Origin: Pseudonocardiales bacterium
Lineage (GTDB): Bacteria > Actinomycetota > Actinomycetes > Mycobacteriales > Pseudonocardiaceae
DNA length: 64,000 nt
Direction: 5' to 3'
Assembly: GCA_023252195.1 (NCBI GenBank)
Contig: JAHEXI010000001.1
Coordinates: 248,001 to 312,000, forward strand
The position numbers were made by a program, and so were the translations under genes. Position 1 is the stretch's first letter; the number at the start of each line of letters is the position of its first letter. The notes beneath the pieces were generated by a model. The model saw nothing but the letters and a program-made list of their open reading frames with translations, was not told the DNA's origin and searched no databases. Below are positions 16,669-26,098 of this stretch, one piece after another.

Positions 16669-17434
16669 CGACTAGCTGCTGCTGCGCCTTGTCCAGATAG
16701 GCGGCGAGCAGCTGTTCCGCGCCGGGCCCGTCGCCGTTGTCGATGCGGCCGAGGATCTCGCGGTTGGTCGCCAGGTACGGCTCGTGGAACCGCCGCGGAT
16801 CGGCCATGAGATGGAACACCAACCGGAGTTCAGCGAAGATTCTCCGCATGAGCTCGTCCACCCGGGGGCTGCCGGCGAGGGCGGTAAGCGCCTGGTGGAA
16901 GTGGAGGTTCGCGGTACCCAATCCCTGCCAATCGAGCTGTTTTTTGGCTTGCTCACCCTCGACGACGGCATCCGCGACCCTCTTCGCGCCGTGCGGCGGG
17001 GTGTCGATACCCCGGACAGCCGCGCATTCGACGAGCTTGCGCACTCGGTAGAGATCGGCGACGTCGCTGACCGTCAACACCCGGACGAACACCCCGCGGT
17101 TGAGCTCGTGGGTGAGCAGCCGCTCATGGGTCAGCAGCTGGAATGCCTCGCGGAGGGTGTTCCGGGACACCCCGAGACCGCTTCCGATGGCGTCCTCGGC
17201 CAACCGGGTCCCCGGGGGAAAGAATCCCTCGGCAATGCGGGTGCGGAGCACGTCAGCGACGCGTTCCGCGGTGCTGATGCGGTCGAGCAGTGCGCGGTCG
17301 GCCGCCAGCGCCCGGCCTTGGAGGGATAGCTGCCGGACGGATCCGGGGACAGCAGTGCCCACGGCAGCCTCCAGCGGTGCCCGTACGGACGAGATCACGA
17401 ACAGTGAAACGCAGATCGAAGAATGAAGCAACAT
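16637..17434 (-). CDS. GntR-family (FadR/FCD subfamily) regulator
   Basis: The N-terminal winged helix (RIAEGFFPPGTRLAEDAI, GVSRNTLREAFQLLTHERLL) is followed by an all-helical FCD ligand domain (VADLYRVRKLVECAAVRG through NLHFHQALTALAGSPRV to ILGRIDNGDGPGAEQLL). From ATG 17434 the product is about 265 aa. A GTG at 17398 is also possible, and an earlier frame extension to 17515 looks non-coding. FCD regulators bind carboxylic acids, and this one overlaps hyuA and likely controls the cluster. An inverted repeat (17440-17517) sits immediately upstream. Confidence 0.85.
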   Translation of the reverse strand: MLLHSSICVSLFVISSVRAPLEAAVGTAVPGSVRQLSLQGRALAADRALLDRISTAERVADVLRTRIAEGFFPPGTRLAEDAIGSGLGVSRNTLREAFQLLTHERLLTHELNRGVFVRVLTVSDVADLYRVRKLVECAAVRGIDTPPHGAKRVADAVVEGEQAKKQLDWQGLGTANLHFHQALTALAGSPRVDELMRRIFAELRLVFHLMADPRRFHEPYLATNREILGRIDNGDGPGAEQLLAAYLDKAQQQLVDAYAQRTTDG

Positions 17435-17439
17435 ACCTC

Positions 17440-17517
17440 TTGCCGGATCGTTCAACAATCCTCTAATGTACTGGGAGCTGCGCCAGTGCGAGATTGCGGT
17501 TCGACGATCCGGCAAGG
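17440..17517. promoter_or_regulatory. Spaced inverted repeat upstream of the GntR gene
   Basis: Thirteen-base perfect arms (17440-17452 and 17505-17517, CTTGCCGGATCGT and its complement) are 52 bases apart, directly ahead of the GntR start. They could be two halves of a looping operator or a large stem. The arms are too far apart for a typical single GntR site. Confidence 0.4.
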
Positions 17518-17635
17518 TCTCGACTACTCAGCCACCGCCCTGCGAGGTGTCACGCCCCAGGGCACATGTTCATCACCGACGTCTCCGACGCCGACTACCG
17601 GGTGAAGGCCTGATGATCCCCACCATGCCAGGCAG

Positions 17636-17893
17636 GTGCTGGGCTGGGTCCTGCCGGGCTCGCTCCTACTGATCTGCCTCGGGCTGCTGCTCGGAGCGAG
17701 TTGGACCACCCAGGCCTTACAATCCAAGCTTCGCCGGCAGGCGGAGGAGCGTCGAAGGCTGAACGAGGAGTGGTCGACGGTTCGCGCTTCCCGCCGGCGG
17801 CGGGGCCAGTGCCCACGCTGCGCCAGCCCACTATCCGAACAGCACTGGTATTTCGCACCGGCTCGCATCGATGACCCACCCGATGACGGCTGA
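17636..17893 (+). CDS. Small membrane protein with a CxxC ribbon
   Basis: Starting at GTG 17636 this 85-aa product has an N-terminal hydrophobic helix (LPGSLLLICLGLLLG), a charged coiled-coil-like stretch (SKLRRQAEERRRLNEEW), then CPRC with C-x2-C spacing. No second Cys pair is present, so zinc binding would need a dimer. The layout is that of many actinobacterial hypothetical proteins. The ribosome site is weak. Family unknown. Confidence 0.45.
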   Translation: MLGWVLPGSLLLICLGLLLGASWTTQALQSKLRRQAEERRRLNEEWSTVRASRRRRGQCPRCASPLSEQHWYFAPARIDDPPDDG

Positions 17894-18000
17894 GCCTTCT
17901 CAGTTGCCGCGTGTCCTTCGAGCGCAGCAGTTAAATGGCGCGTACTGAGAGTTACCCTTGCCGCGATGTGTGTCTCTGCGTGGAACAAGGGGAAGTGCCG

Positions 18001-19020
18001 GTGACACGGGTCGCCCGCACGATGTCAGTGTGCGCTGCTGCACTGCTCGCTGGGGGATTGCTCACCGCCAGAGTTGCCTCCGCTGACGAGCCCTGCACCC
18101 ACACGATCAACAACATCGATGAGGCACGCGCTGCGCTCAACACTGTGGCGCCCGGAGACATGTTGTGTTTCTTCGGTGGTGACCTCGCTAACGTGGATCT
18201 GACGCTGATCAGGTCCGGAACCGCTAAAGACCCGATCAATCTCGTCTCTGACGGGCACATCACCGTCCACCAACTCCACGTACTCGCCGATCATGTCATC
18301 ATCCAGGGCTTCACGGTCGTCGGCGGTGGCGAGTTGCTGCTCGCCGGGACGGGCATCGTCGCGCAGAAGAACACGGTTCATGACACCCAGCGAGGGGGGA
18401 TCATCTGCGCTTCCTGCACCGACTCCATTATCGAATCCAACACCGTGACGCATGCCGCTACGACCGGCATCTCCATCAGCGGGCAGCGGATCACCGTGCG
18501 CGAGAATCTGGTGACCGCAACGGTCGCAGGCGGCGACGGGGACGCTGATGGTGTGCGATTCTTCGGCAACGGCCTTCGGATCATCAGTAATTCGATCCAG
18601 GACATCTCCGTCAAAGGCTCGCCGGCTGCTCCGCACCCCGACTGTTTCCAGACGTTCGACACCGGCCACTCGGCCACCTTCGATGTCGACATCATAGGCA
18701 ACGCCTGTCAGAACGTGGCGGAGAACTGCCTGATCGCCACGGGTGACGAAAGTGGCAACAGTGAGGCCCCAGCTGGGGTCCGGTCGATCACCTTCGTCGG
18801 CAATGACTGCGTGACCGACGGCGATCAGGCGGTGAACCTGCGCCGCTGGCCCAACGTCGACGTGCGCAAGAACCACCTGCTCGGTCCGAACCTCAAGCGT
18901 GCGGTACTGATCACCAACGGCTCCACCCACAGCACGGTGAGAGACAACATCACGCGAAGCGACGTTGCGGCCGTGAAGATCGACGACTCTTCCCGGCCGG
19001 GTTTCAACAGTCCCTTTTGA
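18001..19020 (+). CDS. Secreted right-handed parallel beta-helix protein
   Basis: GTG 18001 has GGGGAAG at good spacing, and the product (339 aa) starts with a clear signal peptide (TRVARTMSVCAAALLAGGLL, cut near VASADEP). Repeated motifs of the type IxxNxVxxxxxxGIxI (NTVHDTQRGGIIC, SNTVTHAATTGISISG, ENLVTATVAGGDGDADGV) are parallel beta-helix coils as in pectate lyase-like and polysaccharide-cleaving proteins. Cysteines may form disulfides outside the cell. The substrate is unknown; catalytic residues are not obvious. It is a single gene, convergent with the PAP2 gene (1-base gap). Confidence 0.8.
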   Translation: MTRVARTMSVCAAALLAGGLLTARVASADEPCTHTINNIDEARAALNTVAPGDMLCFFGGDLANVDLTLIRSGTAKDPINLVSDGHITVHQLHVLADHVIIQGFTVVGGGELLLAGTGIVAQKNTVHDTQRGGIICASCTDSIIESNTVTHAATTGISISGQRITVRENLVTATVAGGDGDADGVRFFGNGLRIISNSIQDISVKGSPAAPHPDCFQTFDTGHSATFDVDIIGNACQNVAENCLIATGDESGNSEAPAGVRSITFVGNDCVTDGDQAVNLRRWPNVDVRKNHLLGPNLKRAVLITNGSTHSTVRDNITRSDVAAVKIDDSSRPGFNSPF

Positions 19021-19021
19021 C

Positions 19022-19723
19022 TTACAGCTGCAGTGGTGGGCGGCGGAATCGAGGCCCGAAGAAATCGAGGCACAATGCCACCGCGAGCACGGTAGCCAGA
19101 GCCACGCAGTAGCCGGCGACAGTGTCAGTGGCGTAATGAACGCGCAGGGCGACGAGAGAGATCGCGACACCGACCGCCACCGCGACTGCGGCGAGGCCGG
19201 CGATTAGGCGCAGGATCGTGCTGCGTGGCCACCGCGCTCCGCTGATCAGGATCGCGGTCGCGAAGGCGACCGCGGCGACTACCGTCGTGTGACCGCTGGG
19301 GAAAGACAGGTGTCCGTCGTTCAGCCGCCCGATGAGCGGCTTGAGGATCAGATCGGTGATGATGATCGCGGTCACGGTGCCGACGATGGTGAGCAGCACG
19401 CCGGTCCAGTGCCGGGCGATGGCAGCAGCGCTGGCAACGGCGGCGACCAGGACGGCGGCTTGGCTGGGGTTCCCGAGGCTGACTAGAGCCTTGGTGATCG
19501 GCTGATCCCGGTGCAGAGCGCGTCTGACCAACGCATCGAGGCTGCGGTCGAGGTGCCCTGGCATGTCCTGATCGGCATAGCGCATCCCGAAAACGGCAAC
19601 CACGATGATCGCCAACCCGATGACGAGCACCGCAGGAGCCCGCACCCGCTCACCCAGCAGCGGTCGGTATCCCCTCGAATCGCGGCCCACCGGGCTAAGG
19701 GTAGCTGCGGGACCGACCGCCAT
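19022..19723 (-). CDS. PAP2-superfamily phosphatase
   Basis: From ATG 19723 the 233-aa membrane protein has the three phosphatase motifs: KPLIGRLND (motif 1, KxxxxxxRP-like, with the final Pro replaced), FPSGHTTV (motif 2, PSGH) and SLVALRVHYATDTVAG (motif 3, SRxxxxxHxxxD-like, first Ser-Arg altered to ALR). Six hydrophobic helices are visible. Such enzymes remove phosphate from lipids such as undecaprenyl pyrophosphate or phosphatidic acid. A 14-bp inverted repeat spans the start region. Confidence 0.8.
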   Translation of the reverse strand: MAVGPAATLSPVGRDSRGYRPLLGERVRAPAVLVIGLAIIVVAVFGMRYADQDMPGHLDRSLDALVRRALHRDQPITKALVSLGNPSQAAVLVAAVASAAAIARHWTGVLLTIVGTVTAIIITDLILKPLIGRLNDGHLSFPSGHTTVVAAVAFATAILISGARWPRSTILRLIAGLAAVAVAVGVAISLVALRVHYATDTVAGYCVALATVLAVALCLDFFGPRFRRPPLQL

Positions 19724-19784
19724 TCGGAGCCGAACCGCGATCTTGGACCGTGCTGTGGCCGCTAGGTGGATCCGAATGGCGGTC
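19715..19784. repeat. Inverted repeat around the PAP2 start
   Basis: Perfect 14-base arms (19715-19728 and 19771-19784) are 42 bases apart. The left arm covers the ATG of the PAP2 gene. Folding of the mRNA leader could hide the start site, or the arms may be a regulator site. Confidence 0.4.
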
Positions 19785-19986
19785 TGACGTGCTACTTCTT
19801 GCTGGCGGTGTTCCCCGCGAACCGGCATCTAGTCGACATCATCCCGCCGAAGCTGAGCTCACTTCTTGATCGCGGGGGCGCAGTGACTCAGCTCGCGTTG
19901 TGTCGGACTTGCCGGGGTTACCGGCCAGTAATAAGCTGGGATTACCGGTTGGTAGAGCCGGTCTACGACTGCGTCGGAGCGAAGAC

Positions 19987-21834
19987 ATGAGTCACTACAA
20001 GAGCAACCTCCGCGACCTGGAGTTCACCCTGTTCGAGGTGCTTCGGGTGCAGGAACGGATGGGCGTCGGTCCGTACGCCGAGATGGACCGCGACACCGCG
20101 CACGACATTCTCGCTGAGCTCGACCGGCTGGCCCGAGGGCCGCTGTCGGAGTCCTTCGCCGAGTCCGATCGCCATCCCCCGACTTTCGACCCCGAGACGC
20201 ACACTGTCGAGCTCCCGGCCGCGTTCAAGAAGTCATACCGGGCGCTCTGGGACGGTGAGTGGTACCGGCTGGATCTGCCCACCGAGCTAGGCGGCTTCGG
20301 TGCGCCGCCCACCCTGCGCTGGGCTGCGTCGGAGCTGATGCTGGGCGCCAACCCAGCGGTGTTCATCTACATGAGCGGTCCCAGCATGGCCTATGTAATA
20401 CACAGCAACGGCACCGCCGAGCAGCAGCGCTGGGCCCAATTCATGATCGACAAAGGCTGGTGTTCGACCATGGTGCTCACCGAGGCTGACGCCGGCTCGG
20501 ACGTGGGCGCCGGGCGGACCAAAGCGATCCAGCAGCCCGACGGGTCCTGGCACCTCGAGGGCGTCAAGCGCTTCATCACCTCGGCTGAGCACGATCTCAG
20601 CGACAACATCATGCACATGGTGTTGGCGAGGCCGGAAGGGCCCGGCATCACCCCTGCGCCGGGGACCAAGGGGCTGTCGCTGTTCCTGGTGCCGAAATAT
20701 CATTTCGACACCGACACCGGCGAGCTCGGTGCCCGCAACGGCGCGCTTGTCACTGGCGTCGAGCACAAGATGGGCCTCAAAGTCTCCACGACCTGCGAGC
20801 TCACTTTCGGCGCGCACGGAACCCCGGCGGTCGGCTGGCTGCTTGGCGACGTGCACAACGGTATCGCGCAGATGTTCCAGGTGATCGAGTACGCCCGGAT
20901 GATGGTCGGCACCAAGGCGATCGCGACGCTGTCCAGCGGCTACCTCAACGCGCTGGAGTACGCCAAGCAGCGGGTGCAAGGCGCCGACATCACCCAGATG
21001 CGCGACAAGACCGCCCCGCGAGTGACGATCACCCACCACCCCGACGTGCGCCGGATGCTGATGCTGCAGAAGGCCTACACCGAGGGCCTGCGTGCGCTGT
21101 ACCTCTACACCGCGAGCTATCAGGACACCGTGGAGATGGGTGGCCCGGACGCCGATCCGGACGCCGAGATGGCCACCCGGGTCAACGATCTGCTACTGCC
21201 CATCGTCAAAGGCGTCGGTTCCGAGCGGGCTTATGAAATGCTTACCCTGTCGCTGCAGACCCTGGGCGGATCAGGCTTCCTGCAGGACTATCCCATTGAG
21301 CAGTACATTCGGGACGCCAAGATCGACAGTCTGTACGAGGGCACCACGGCGATCCAGTCCCAGGACTTCTTCTTCCGCAAGATCGTCCGTGACGGTGGTC
21401 AGGCGATCGGGCATCTGAACAAGGAGATCCAAGCGTTCCTGGACGCCGGCAGCGGCAATGGCCGGCTCAAGGAGGAACGGGCGTTGCTGGCCACCGCGCT
21501 GGCTGACCTGCAGGCGATGCTCGGCACCATGATCGGCTTTGTGCTGTCGGCGCAGCACGATCCGCGCAACACCTACAAGGTCGCCCAACAGACCGTGCGC
21601 CTGTTGATGAGCACCGGCGACGTGCTGATCGGCTGGCTGCTGTTACGCCAGGCCGAGGTGGCGCTGACCGCGCTGGCCGGCGAGGTCTCAACGAAGGACG
21701 AGTTGTTCTACCGGGGCAAGGTCGCCGCGGCGAGCTTCTTCGCCCGCAACATCCTGCCCGAACTGACGTGCCGCCGCGCCATCGTCGAGTCCACCGACAA
21801 CGCCCTCATGGACGTCCCCGAAGAGGCCTTCTAA
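19987..21834 (+). CDS. FadE5-like acyl-CoA dehydrogenase
   Basis: ATG 19987 ([13 protein letters not shown]) after GGAGCGAAGAC gives 615 aa. The N-terminus and length match the mycobacterial FadE5 group of large acyl-CoA dehydrogenases. Seen are [19 protein letters not shown] (FAD/substrate loop), the [12 protein letters not shown] segment, [39 protein letters not shown], and [24 protein letters not shown] with the C-terminal Glu base region EGTTAIQ. It catalyses alpha,beta-dehydrogenation of broad-chain acyl-CoAs in beta-oxidation, passing electrons to ETF. It stands alone and is followed by a terminator hairpin. Confidence 0.92.
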   Translation: MSHYKSNLRDLEFTLFEVLRVQERMGVGPYAEMDRDTAHDILAELDRLARGPLSESFAESDRHPPTFDPETHTVELPAAFKKSYRALWDGEWYRLDLPTELGGFGAPPTLRWAASELMLGANPAVFIYMSGPSMAYVIHSNGTAEQQRWAQFMIDKGWCSTMVLTEADAGSDVGAGRTKAIQQPDGSWHLEGVKRFITSAEHDLSDNIMHMVLARPEGPGITPAPGTKGLSLFLVPKYHFDTDTGELGARNGALVTGVEHKMGLKVSTTCELTFGAHGTPAVGWLLGDVHNGIAQMFQVIEYARMMVGTKAIATLSSGYLNALEYAKQRVQGADITQMRDKTAPRVTITHHPDVRRMLMLQKAYTEGLRALYLYTASYQDTVEMGGPDADPDAEMATRVNDLLLPIVKGVGSERAYEMLTLSLQTLGGSGFLQDYPIEQYIRDAKIDSLYEGTTAIQSQDFFFRKIVRDGGQAIGHLNKEIQAFLDAGSGNGRLKEERALLATALADLQAMLGTMIGFVLSAQHDPRNTYKVAQQTVRLLMSTGDVLIGWLLLRQAEVALTALAGEVSTKDELFYRGKVAAASFFARNILPELTCRRAIVESTDNALMDVPEEAF

Positions 21835-21853
21835 CCCGGAGTGCTCTGCGCCC

Positions 21854-21913
21854 CCCGAACTCCACAGCGGAGCTGTTCGGCCCAGTTTTGACAGCACTGC
21901 TGTGGAGTTCGGG
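21854..21913. terminator. Hairpin terminator between convergent genes
   Basis: A 15-bp perfect stem (21854-21868 with 21899-21913, CCCGAACTCCACAGC) encloses a 30-base loop with a T-run. It separates the acyl-CoA dehydrogenase (plus) from the VanW gene (minus). Its arm is nearly the same as the small hairpin at 8730-8754. Confidence 0.7.
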
Positions 21914-21924
21914 AGCAGGAGAGC

Positions 21925-23724
21925 TCACGGGGCGCAGATGACTTGGGGTTCTGGGTCGTAGACCACCTTGCGGGTGTGGCGGGTGATTTCGGCGTGGGTG
22001 TTGGCGTCGCGGATCACGCGGGTGTCCGTGACGGTGAAGCCGCGCTCGCCTTGGGTGGGGGTGCACGGTTGGCCCGTGACGGTCTCTGGTTTCTGGTCGA
22101 TGAAGTCGGTGCGCGGCCCGGTGATCGACTCGACGTCGACGTGTTTGGTGCCCCAGAGCGTCACCGTGATCGAGGTCGGGGTCCACACCGTCTGGATAAG
22201 GATGCCGGTGGCTGAGTCGTCGCGGAACTTGACGTCGATGGCGCCCTCGAACACGGTCGCTTCCCTGGCCGCGGGGTAGCGGCTGATGTAGTAGCTGTGC
22301 TCCTTGTGCTCGACGTCGGTCAGGCCCGCGAAGTACGTGGCGTTGTAGAGCGTGGTGGCGAACTGGGAGATGCCGCCGCCGATGCCCCGGCTGGGCCGAC
22401 CGTGGTCGATGATGCCGGCGTCGACGTATCCGGTGGCGGCGTTACGCGGGCCGGTGTACCCGTTGAGGCTGAAGGTCTCGCCAGGCCGCAGGATCGCACC
22501 GGTGACCTGCTCTGCGACCCGGCGGATATTGACACCGGAGTCGGTGGCGAATCCGCCGGTACTGAACGTGGCGATCTGGGTGGTGATCCCGAGCGCAGTG
22601 GCCTGCGCGGTGCTCAGAGTCGGTGGCAAAGTGACGTAGCTGGCCGCCAGGGTGCGCTGCGGTCCGGAGTTGTGCAGCACGTCGAGCAGCGGTAGCAGGC
22701 TGGCGGTCCAATCGATGCCGCGGCCGTCGACTGAGGGCAGTACCACCGGCGCGGCGCCCTGGATCAGGATTTCGGCGTTCTTGCCGGGTTTCTGTGTGGA
22801 GCTGAGCTGGGGGTTCAGCGCGGCGATCACCGTGGGATTGTCGATGGTGGTGGTCAAGCCACCCCGGCTGTCCGGCGCGAACCGCAGTGCCGCCGCGATG
22901 ACGTCCGGCATGAGCATGGCGTCCTGGCCGTCACCGGTGACCTTGACCGGCGCTGACACGGCGGGTTCGGCGACGTCGTGCAGGGCCGCCCGGATCCCGT
23001 CGGCAGTAGTGCGGACCGGCTGCGTCGTCACCGGGACACGCACGGTGCCACCGCGGATCCCGCGCGCGAGGATGAGGTCGGTGGTGGTGGCGACGTCGAG
23101 GTGCTGACCGGACCGCGGTTGCACCGCGACCGGCCGCGTGCCGACGAAGTGGATGGTGCCCTCGATCGGTTCCCGGTCGGTTGTGCTGAGCAGCCCTTGC
23201 AGAGCCGCGGTGAGAGCGGCTCGGTGAGTGGCGGTGACCACGCTCATCTCCCGGGTCCGCCACAGCGAGCTCAGCCGGGTCCATGGGTTCAGTGGCTGTT
23301 TGCCCGCCTGGTCCACAGTGGCGGGCCAGTCCAGGCGCAGACCTGCCCGCGCAGGGTCGAGGGTGGCATTGACGTCACCGGCCTCCAGGGTGATCGGATG
23401 GCTCAGCCGTGGCTCGAGCTGTTCACGCAGCCGCTGCTCGGCCGCGACCCGGGTAATCCCGCCGACGGGTACGCCCGCGACGGTGACGCCGCGGGGGACG
23501 TCGCCGGAGGACATCGCGAGGTCGATGAAGTAGGCCAGCGCCAGCAGCCCGAGCAGGCCGGCTACCAAGATTCCGGTACGGCGCAGTGCCCGGTTCTGGT
23601 CGGACTGGTGCAGCGGTGTTGCCAGTATTCGGGGGATCTCGGTCGTGCTGCCGGGGGCGGTTCGGGCCGGGTTGTCGAACAACGGCCAGGGCTCGGGCTG
23701 CGCCGGCTTGTCGGGTGACCTCAC
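21925..23724 (-). CDS. VanW-family cell-wall protein
   Basis: The 599-aa protein has a cytoplasmic Pro-rich head, one transmembrane helix (about residues 50-70, GILVAGLLGLLALAYFI), two repeats of a putative peptidoglycan-binding domain (around 75-350), and a VanW domain (about 390-520) with FSTGGFATDSGVNIRRVAEQ, PGETFSLN, and IGGGISQFATTLYNATYFAG. The VanW family is linked to the cell envelope but its reaction is undefined. Its ATG overlaps the stop of the GroES-like gene by 4 bases, so the two are co-translated. Confidence 0.85.
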   Translation of the reverse strand: MRSPDKPAQPEPWPLFDNPARTAPGSTTEIPRILATPLHQSDQNRALRRTGILVAGLLGLLALAYFIDLAMSSGDVPRGVTVAGVPVGGITRVAAEQRLREQLEPRLSHPITLEAGDVNATLDPARAGLRLDWPATVDQAGKQPLNPWTRLSSLWRTREMSVVTATHRAALTAALQGLLSTTDREPIEGTIHFVGTRPVAVQPRSGQHLDVATTTDLILARGIRGGTVRVPVTTQPVRTTADGIRAALHDVAEPAVSAPVKVTGDGQDAMLMPDVIAAALRFAPDSRGGLTTTIDNPTVIAALNPQLSSTQKPGKNAEILIQGAAPVVLPSVDGRGIDWTASLLPLLDVLHNSGPQRTLAASYVTLPPTLSTAQATALGITTQIATFSTGGFATDSGVNIRRVAEQVTGAILRPGETFSLNGYTGPRNAATGYVDAGIIDHGRPSRGIGGGISQFATTLYNATYFAGLTDVEHKEHSYYISRYPAAREATVFEGAIDVKFRDDSATGILIQTVWTPTSITVTLWGTKHVDVESITGPRTDFIDQKPETVTGQPCTPTQGERGFTVTDTRVIRDANTHAEITRHTRKVVYDPEPQVICAP

Positions 23725-24071
23725 AAATACAGGCCCGTTCCGTGCTCGGCGCGCTCGCTGGCTACCGCCTGCAGGTCCCGTTCCCGCATGACCAGGTATG
23801 CCGACCCATGCACCTCGACCTCGAACTGGTCTTCCGGGTTGAACAGCACCCGGTCACCGACCTGCACGGTGCGGACGTGGTTGCCGACCCCGTACACCTC
23901 ACCCCAGGACAATCGCTTGGCTACCTGGGCCGTTGCCGGGATGAGGATTCCGCCACTGCTGCGACGCTCGCCTTCGTCACCGACCAGACGCACCATCACG
24001 CGGTCGTGCAGCATCTGGATCTCGAGCTTGCTCTCGGGCACGGGCACGGCGAAGAGGGTACGTGCTGCCAT
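23721..24071 (-). CDS. GroES-like co-chaperonin-fold protein
   Basis: The 116-aa product has the Cpn10 fold pattern: LHDRVMVRLV at the start, SGGILIPATAQ, then WGEVYGVGNHV, VGDRVLFNPEDQFEVEVHG and YLVMRERDLQAV. ATG 24014 (MLHDRVM) is a shorter alternative that fits the domain better. It is separate from a groES-groEL operon and coupled to the VanW gene. Role unknown; it may be a divergent, envelope-linked relative rather than the main co-chaperonin. Confidence 0.75.
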   Translation of the reverse strand: MAARTLFAVPVPESKLEIQMLHDRVMVRLVGDEGERRSSGGILIPATAQVAKRLSWGEVYGVGNHVRTVQVGDRVLFNPEDQFEVEVHGSAYLVMRERDLQAVASERAEHGTGLYL

Positions 24072-24207
24072 CAGCGGTACTCGGTACGGCCCGTACCTCG
24101 GCTCTGCGAGCGGTCTCGTCAGCCGCCGAGCGCCATGAGATCGATCGGCTCCAGGTCGATGACAGGGCTGTCAGGATATCGGTATCCGAGGGTCAGTCGG
24201 CCCTGGT

Positions 24208-24465
24208 TCACCTGTCCGTAGGGTTGAGCCGTGGAGGCGTGCCCCTCAATAGAACTTGCCAGGCGGCCGTCTCGGCTGCGGCGTCGAGGTTGTCCACATG
24301 ATTCAGTACGAGCGAGATGTCAATGTCGCGTAGATCGTTCTCCGAGGGTGTGGACAGCGACACGACTGTTCCAGTGGCTCTCGCCTGAAACCCGTCAGGG
24401 AGCACCCGTCCGACCGTGGCCGCTAAAGCCGCGGCTAGGGTCGACATGACCTGCTCATCTGGCAT
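24208..24465 (-). CDS. Conserved-looking small hypothetical protein
   Basis: The 85-aa soluble protein starts MPDEQVMSTLAAALAATVGR and contains a Ser/Thr-rich strand region (GTVVSLSTPSENDLRDID) followed by a helix. Codon use fits its neighbours. No family is recognised. It is transcribed with the GroES-like/VanW pair but separated by 136 bases. The terminator-like hairpin at 24515 lies upstream. Confidence 0.5.
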   Translation of the reverse strand: MPDEQVMSTLAAALAATVGRVLPDGFQARATGTVVSLSTPSENDLRDIDISLVLNHVDNLDAAAETAAWQVLLRGTPPRLNPTDR

Positions 24466-24514
24466 GCTCAGGTCGTGATCATGTGCGGCGGTGCGGGACG
24501 AGGGGCATAAGAAG

Positions 24515-24559
24515 GCCCCGTGAGGCTGCCGGGTCGGGGGTCCAACAGCATCACGGGGC
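24515..24559. terminator. Hairpin terminator
   Basis: GCCCCGTGA (24515-24523) pairs with TCACGGGGC (24551-24559), and inside it GCTG pairs with CAGC. It follows the ATPase gene (stop at 24647) on the minus strand and precedes the small hypothetical gene. Confidence 0.65.
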
Positions 24560-24646
24560 TACCAGTGTCATCGAAACACGCCCGGGCACTGTTACAACCC
24601 TCCGCCGACTCACCTGCCGTTCACTCATTCGGGGTACCCGGATGCC

Positions 24647-25846
24647 TCAGCCGACCAGCCTGCCGAGCAGGAATCGACCGAAATGTGGGACGGTGAAGGC
24701 GATCTGCCCGCGCTCGGCGGAGTACACGAGCCCCTTCTTGAGCAGGCTGTCCCGGGCTGGGGACAGCGATGAAGCCCGTCGCCCGAGCACCTCGGCCACC
24801 TGTGTGGTGCCGACCGGCTCGTCCCGGCCGCCGGTGAGTTCGGCCATCGACTGCAGGTACTCCCGCTCGGCCGGAGTGGCCCGCTCGAACCGGGACCCGA
24901 AGAAACCCACGGCGAGTTCGGTCTCGGCCTCGGGCGCGGCCACCTGGACGTCGATGATCCCGATCGGGGACCTCGGGGCAGCGTCCCACGCGGCCTTGCC
25001 GTAGGCCTGCACGAAATAGGGGTAGCCGCCGGAGGTTTCGAACAGCGTGTCCAGTGCGTCGGGGGTGATCGCGGCGTTCTCCCGCTCGATCGGCGCGACC
25101 ACGGCGCGGTCGGCATCGGCGCGGTCCAGCCGGTCGATCCGCAGGTAGCGGAACAGCCGTTCGGAATAGGATTTCGACGCGCTGAGCACCGCGGGCAGGT
25201 GCGGCAACCCGGCGCCGACCACCACCAGGGGCGCCCCGGACTGGGACAACTCGTGGCACGCGGCGCACAGTGCGGAGACGTCATCGGGTGCGACGTCCTG
25301 CATCTCGTCGATCAGCAGCGCCACCCCGGTGCCGACGTCGGCGGCCAGCTCGGCGACCGCGGTGAACAGTTCCATCAGGTCGATCTCGATGTCCCCGGAA
25401 TCGGCCCGGCCGGTGACGGTCGGCGCGTCGATGCCCGGCTGCCAGCGATCCCGCAGTAAGGCGTCTCGCGGGGTTGCCCGCAGAGCGAAGGCCTTGAGCA
25501 CCCCGAGTACCTCGTCAACCCGGTCCGGGGCGCGGTGGCGCAGTGCGAGATCACGCACCGCCCGGTGCAGCGCGGCCGACAGCGGGCGGCGCAACCCGCC
25601 GTCCGGCCGGGCTTCGACCTTGCCGGCGCCCCACCCGCGGCGCATCGCCATCGACCGGAGCTCACCGAGCAGTACTGTCTTGCCCACCCCGCGCAGGCCG
25701 GTCAACACCAGGGAGCGTTCTGGGCGCCCCCGGGCCACTCGCTCCAACACCACGTCGAAGGCGGCCAGCTCACGGTCTCGGCCGGCCAGCTCGGGTGGCC
25801 GCTGGCCGGCGCCGGGGGCGAACGGATTGCGCACCGGGTCCATCAT
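24647..25846 (-). CDS. Stand-alone AAA/Orc1-Cdc6-like ATPase
   Basis: The 399-aa protein starts with FAGRDRE-like PPELAGRDRELAAFD, followed by Walker A GLRGVGKT (about residues 49-56) and Walker B VALLIDEMQDV (about 180-190), then sensor-like LVVVGAGLPHL and a C-terminal winged helix (RDSLLKKGLVYSAERGQIAFTVP). This is the STAND/Orc1-like ATPase group common as single genes in actinobacteria. Function is unknown; DNA- or signal-linked roles have been proposed for the fold. Start is ATG 25846 or the next codon. Confidence 0.8.
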   Translation of the reverse strand: MMDPVRNPFAPGAGQRPPELAGRDRELAAFDVVLERVARGRPERSLVLTGLRGVGKTVLLGELRSMAMRRGWGAGKVEARPDGGLRRPLSAALHRAVRDLALRHRAPDRVDEVLGVLKAFALRATPRDALLRDRWQPGIDAPTVTGRADSGDIEIDLMELFTAVAELAADVGTGVALLIDEMQDVAPDDVSALCAACHELSQSGAPLVVVGAGLPHLPAVLSASKSYSERLFRYLRIDRLDRADADRAVVAPIERENAAITPDALDTLFETSGGYPYFVQAYGKAAWDAAPRSPIGIIDVQVAAPEAETELAVGFFGSRFERATPAEREYLQSMAELTGGRDEPVGTTQVAEVLGRRASSLSPARDSLLKKGLVYSAERGQIAFTVPHFGRFLLGRLVG

Positions 25847-26014
25847 CGGACAATATCCGGCTGTCTAGCGTTCACCGCAGATTCCGCAATAAAGCCCAAT
25901 CGGCGTGTCACCGCAGGCCCACTGGATCAAAGATCATCCCGTCACACCGGCCCCGTGCACACCGGCGTGCAGCCGTCGGTCCCACACCGCGCCCGTCGCG
26001 ACACCAGCAGCCAT

Positions 26015-26070
26015 AAGGTTCCAATAGGCTGCCAGCTTGGCCCGGGAACTGCGAAAAGGTTCCAGTAGGC
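26015..26070 (+). repeat. 15-bp direct repeat in the gap before the GNAT remnant
   Basis: AAGGTTCCA(A/G)TAGGC occurs at 26015-26029 and 26056-26070 with one mismatch. It is the only structure seen in the gene-free gap 25847-26098. Confidence 0.35.
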
Positions 26071-26098
26071 AGAGCCGGTAGCAGCCGCGCGGCAGCAG

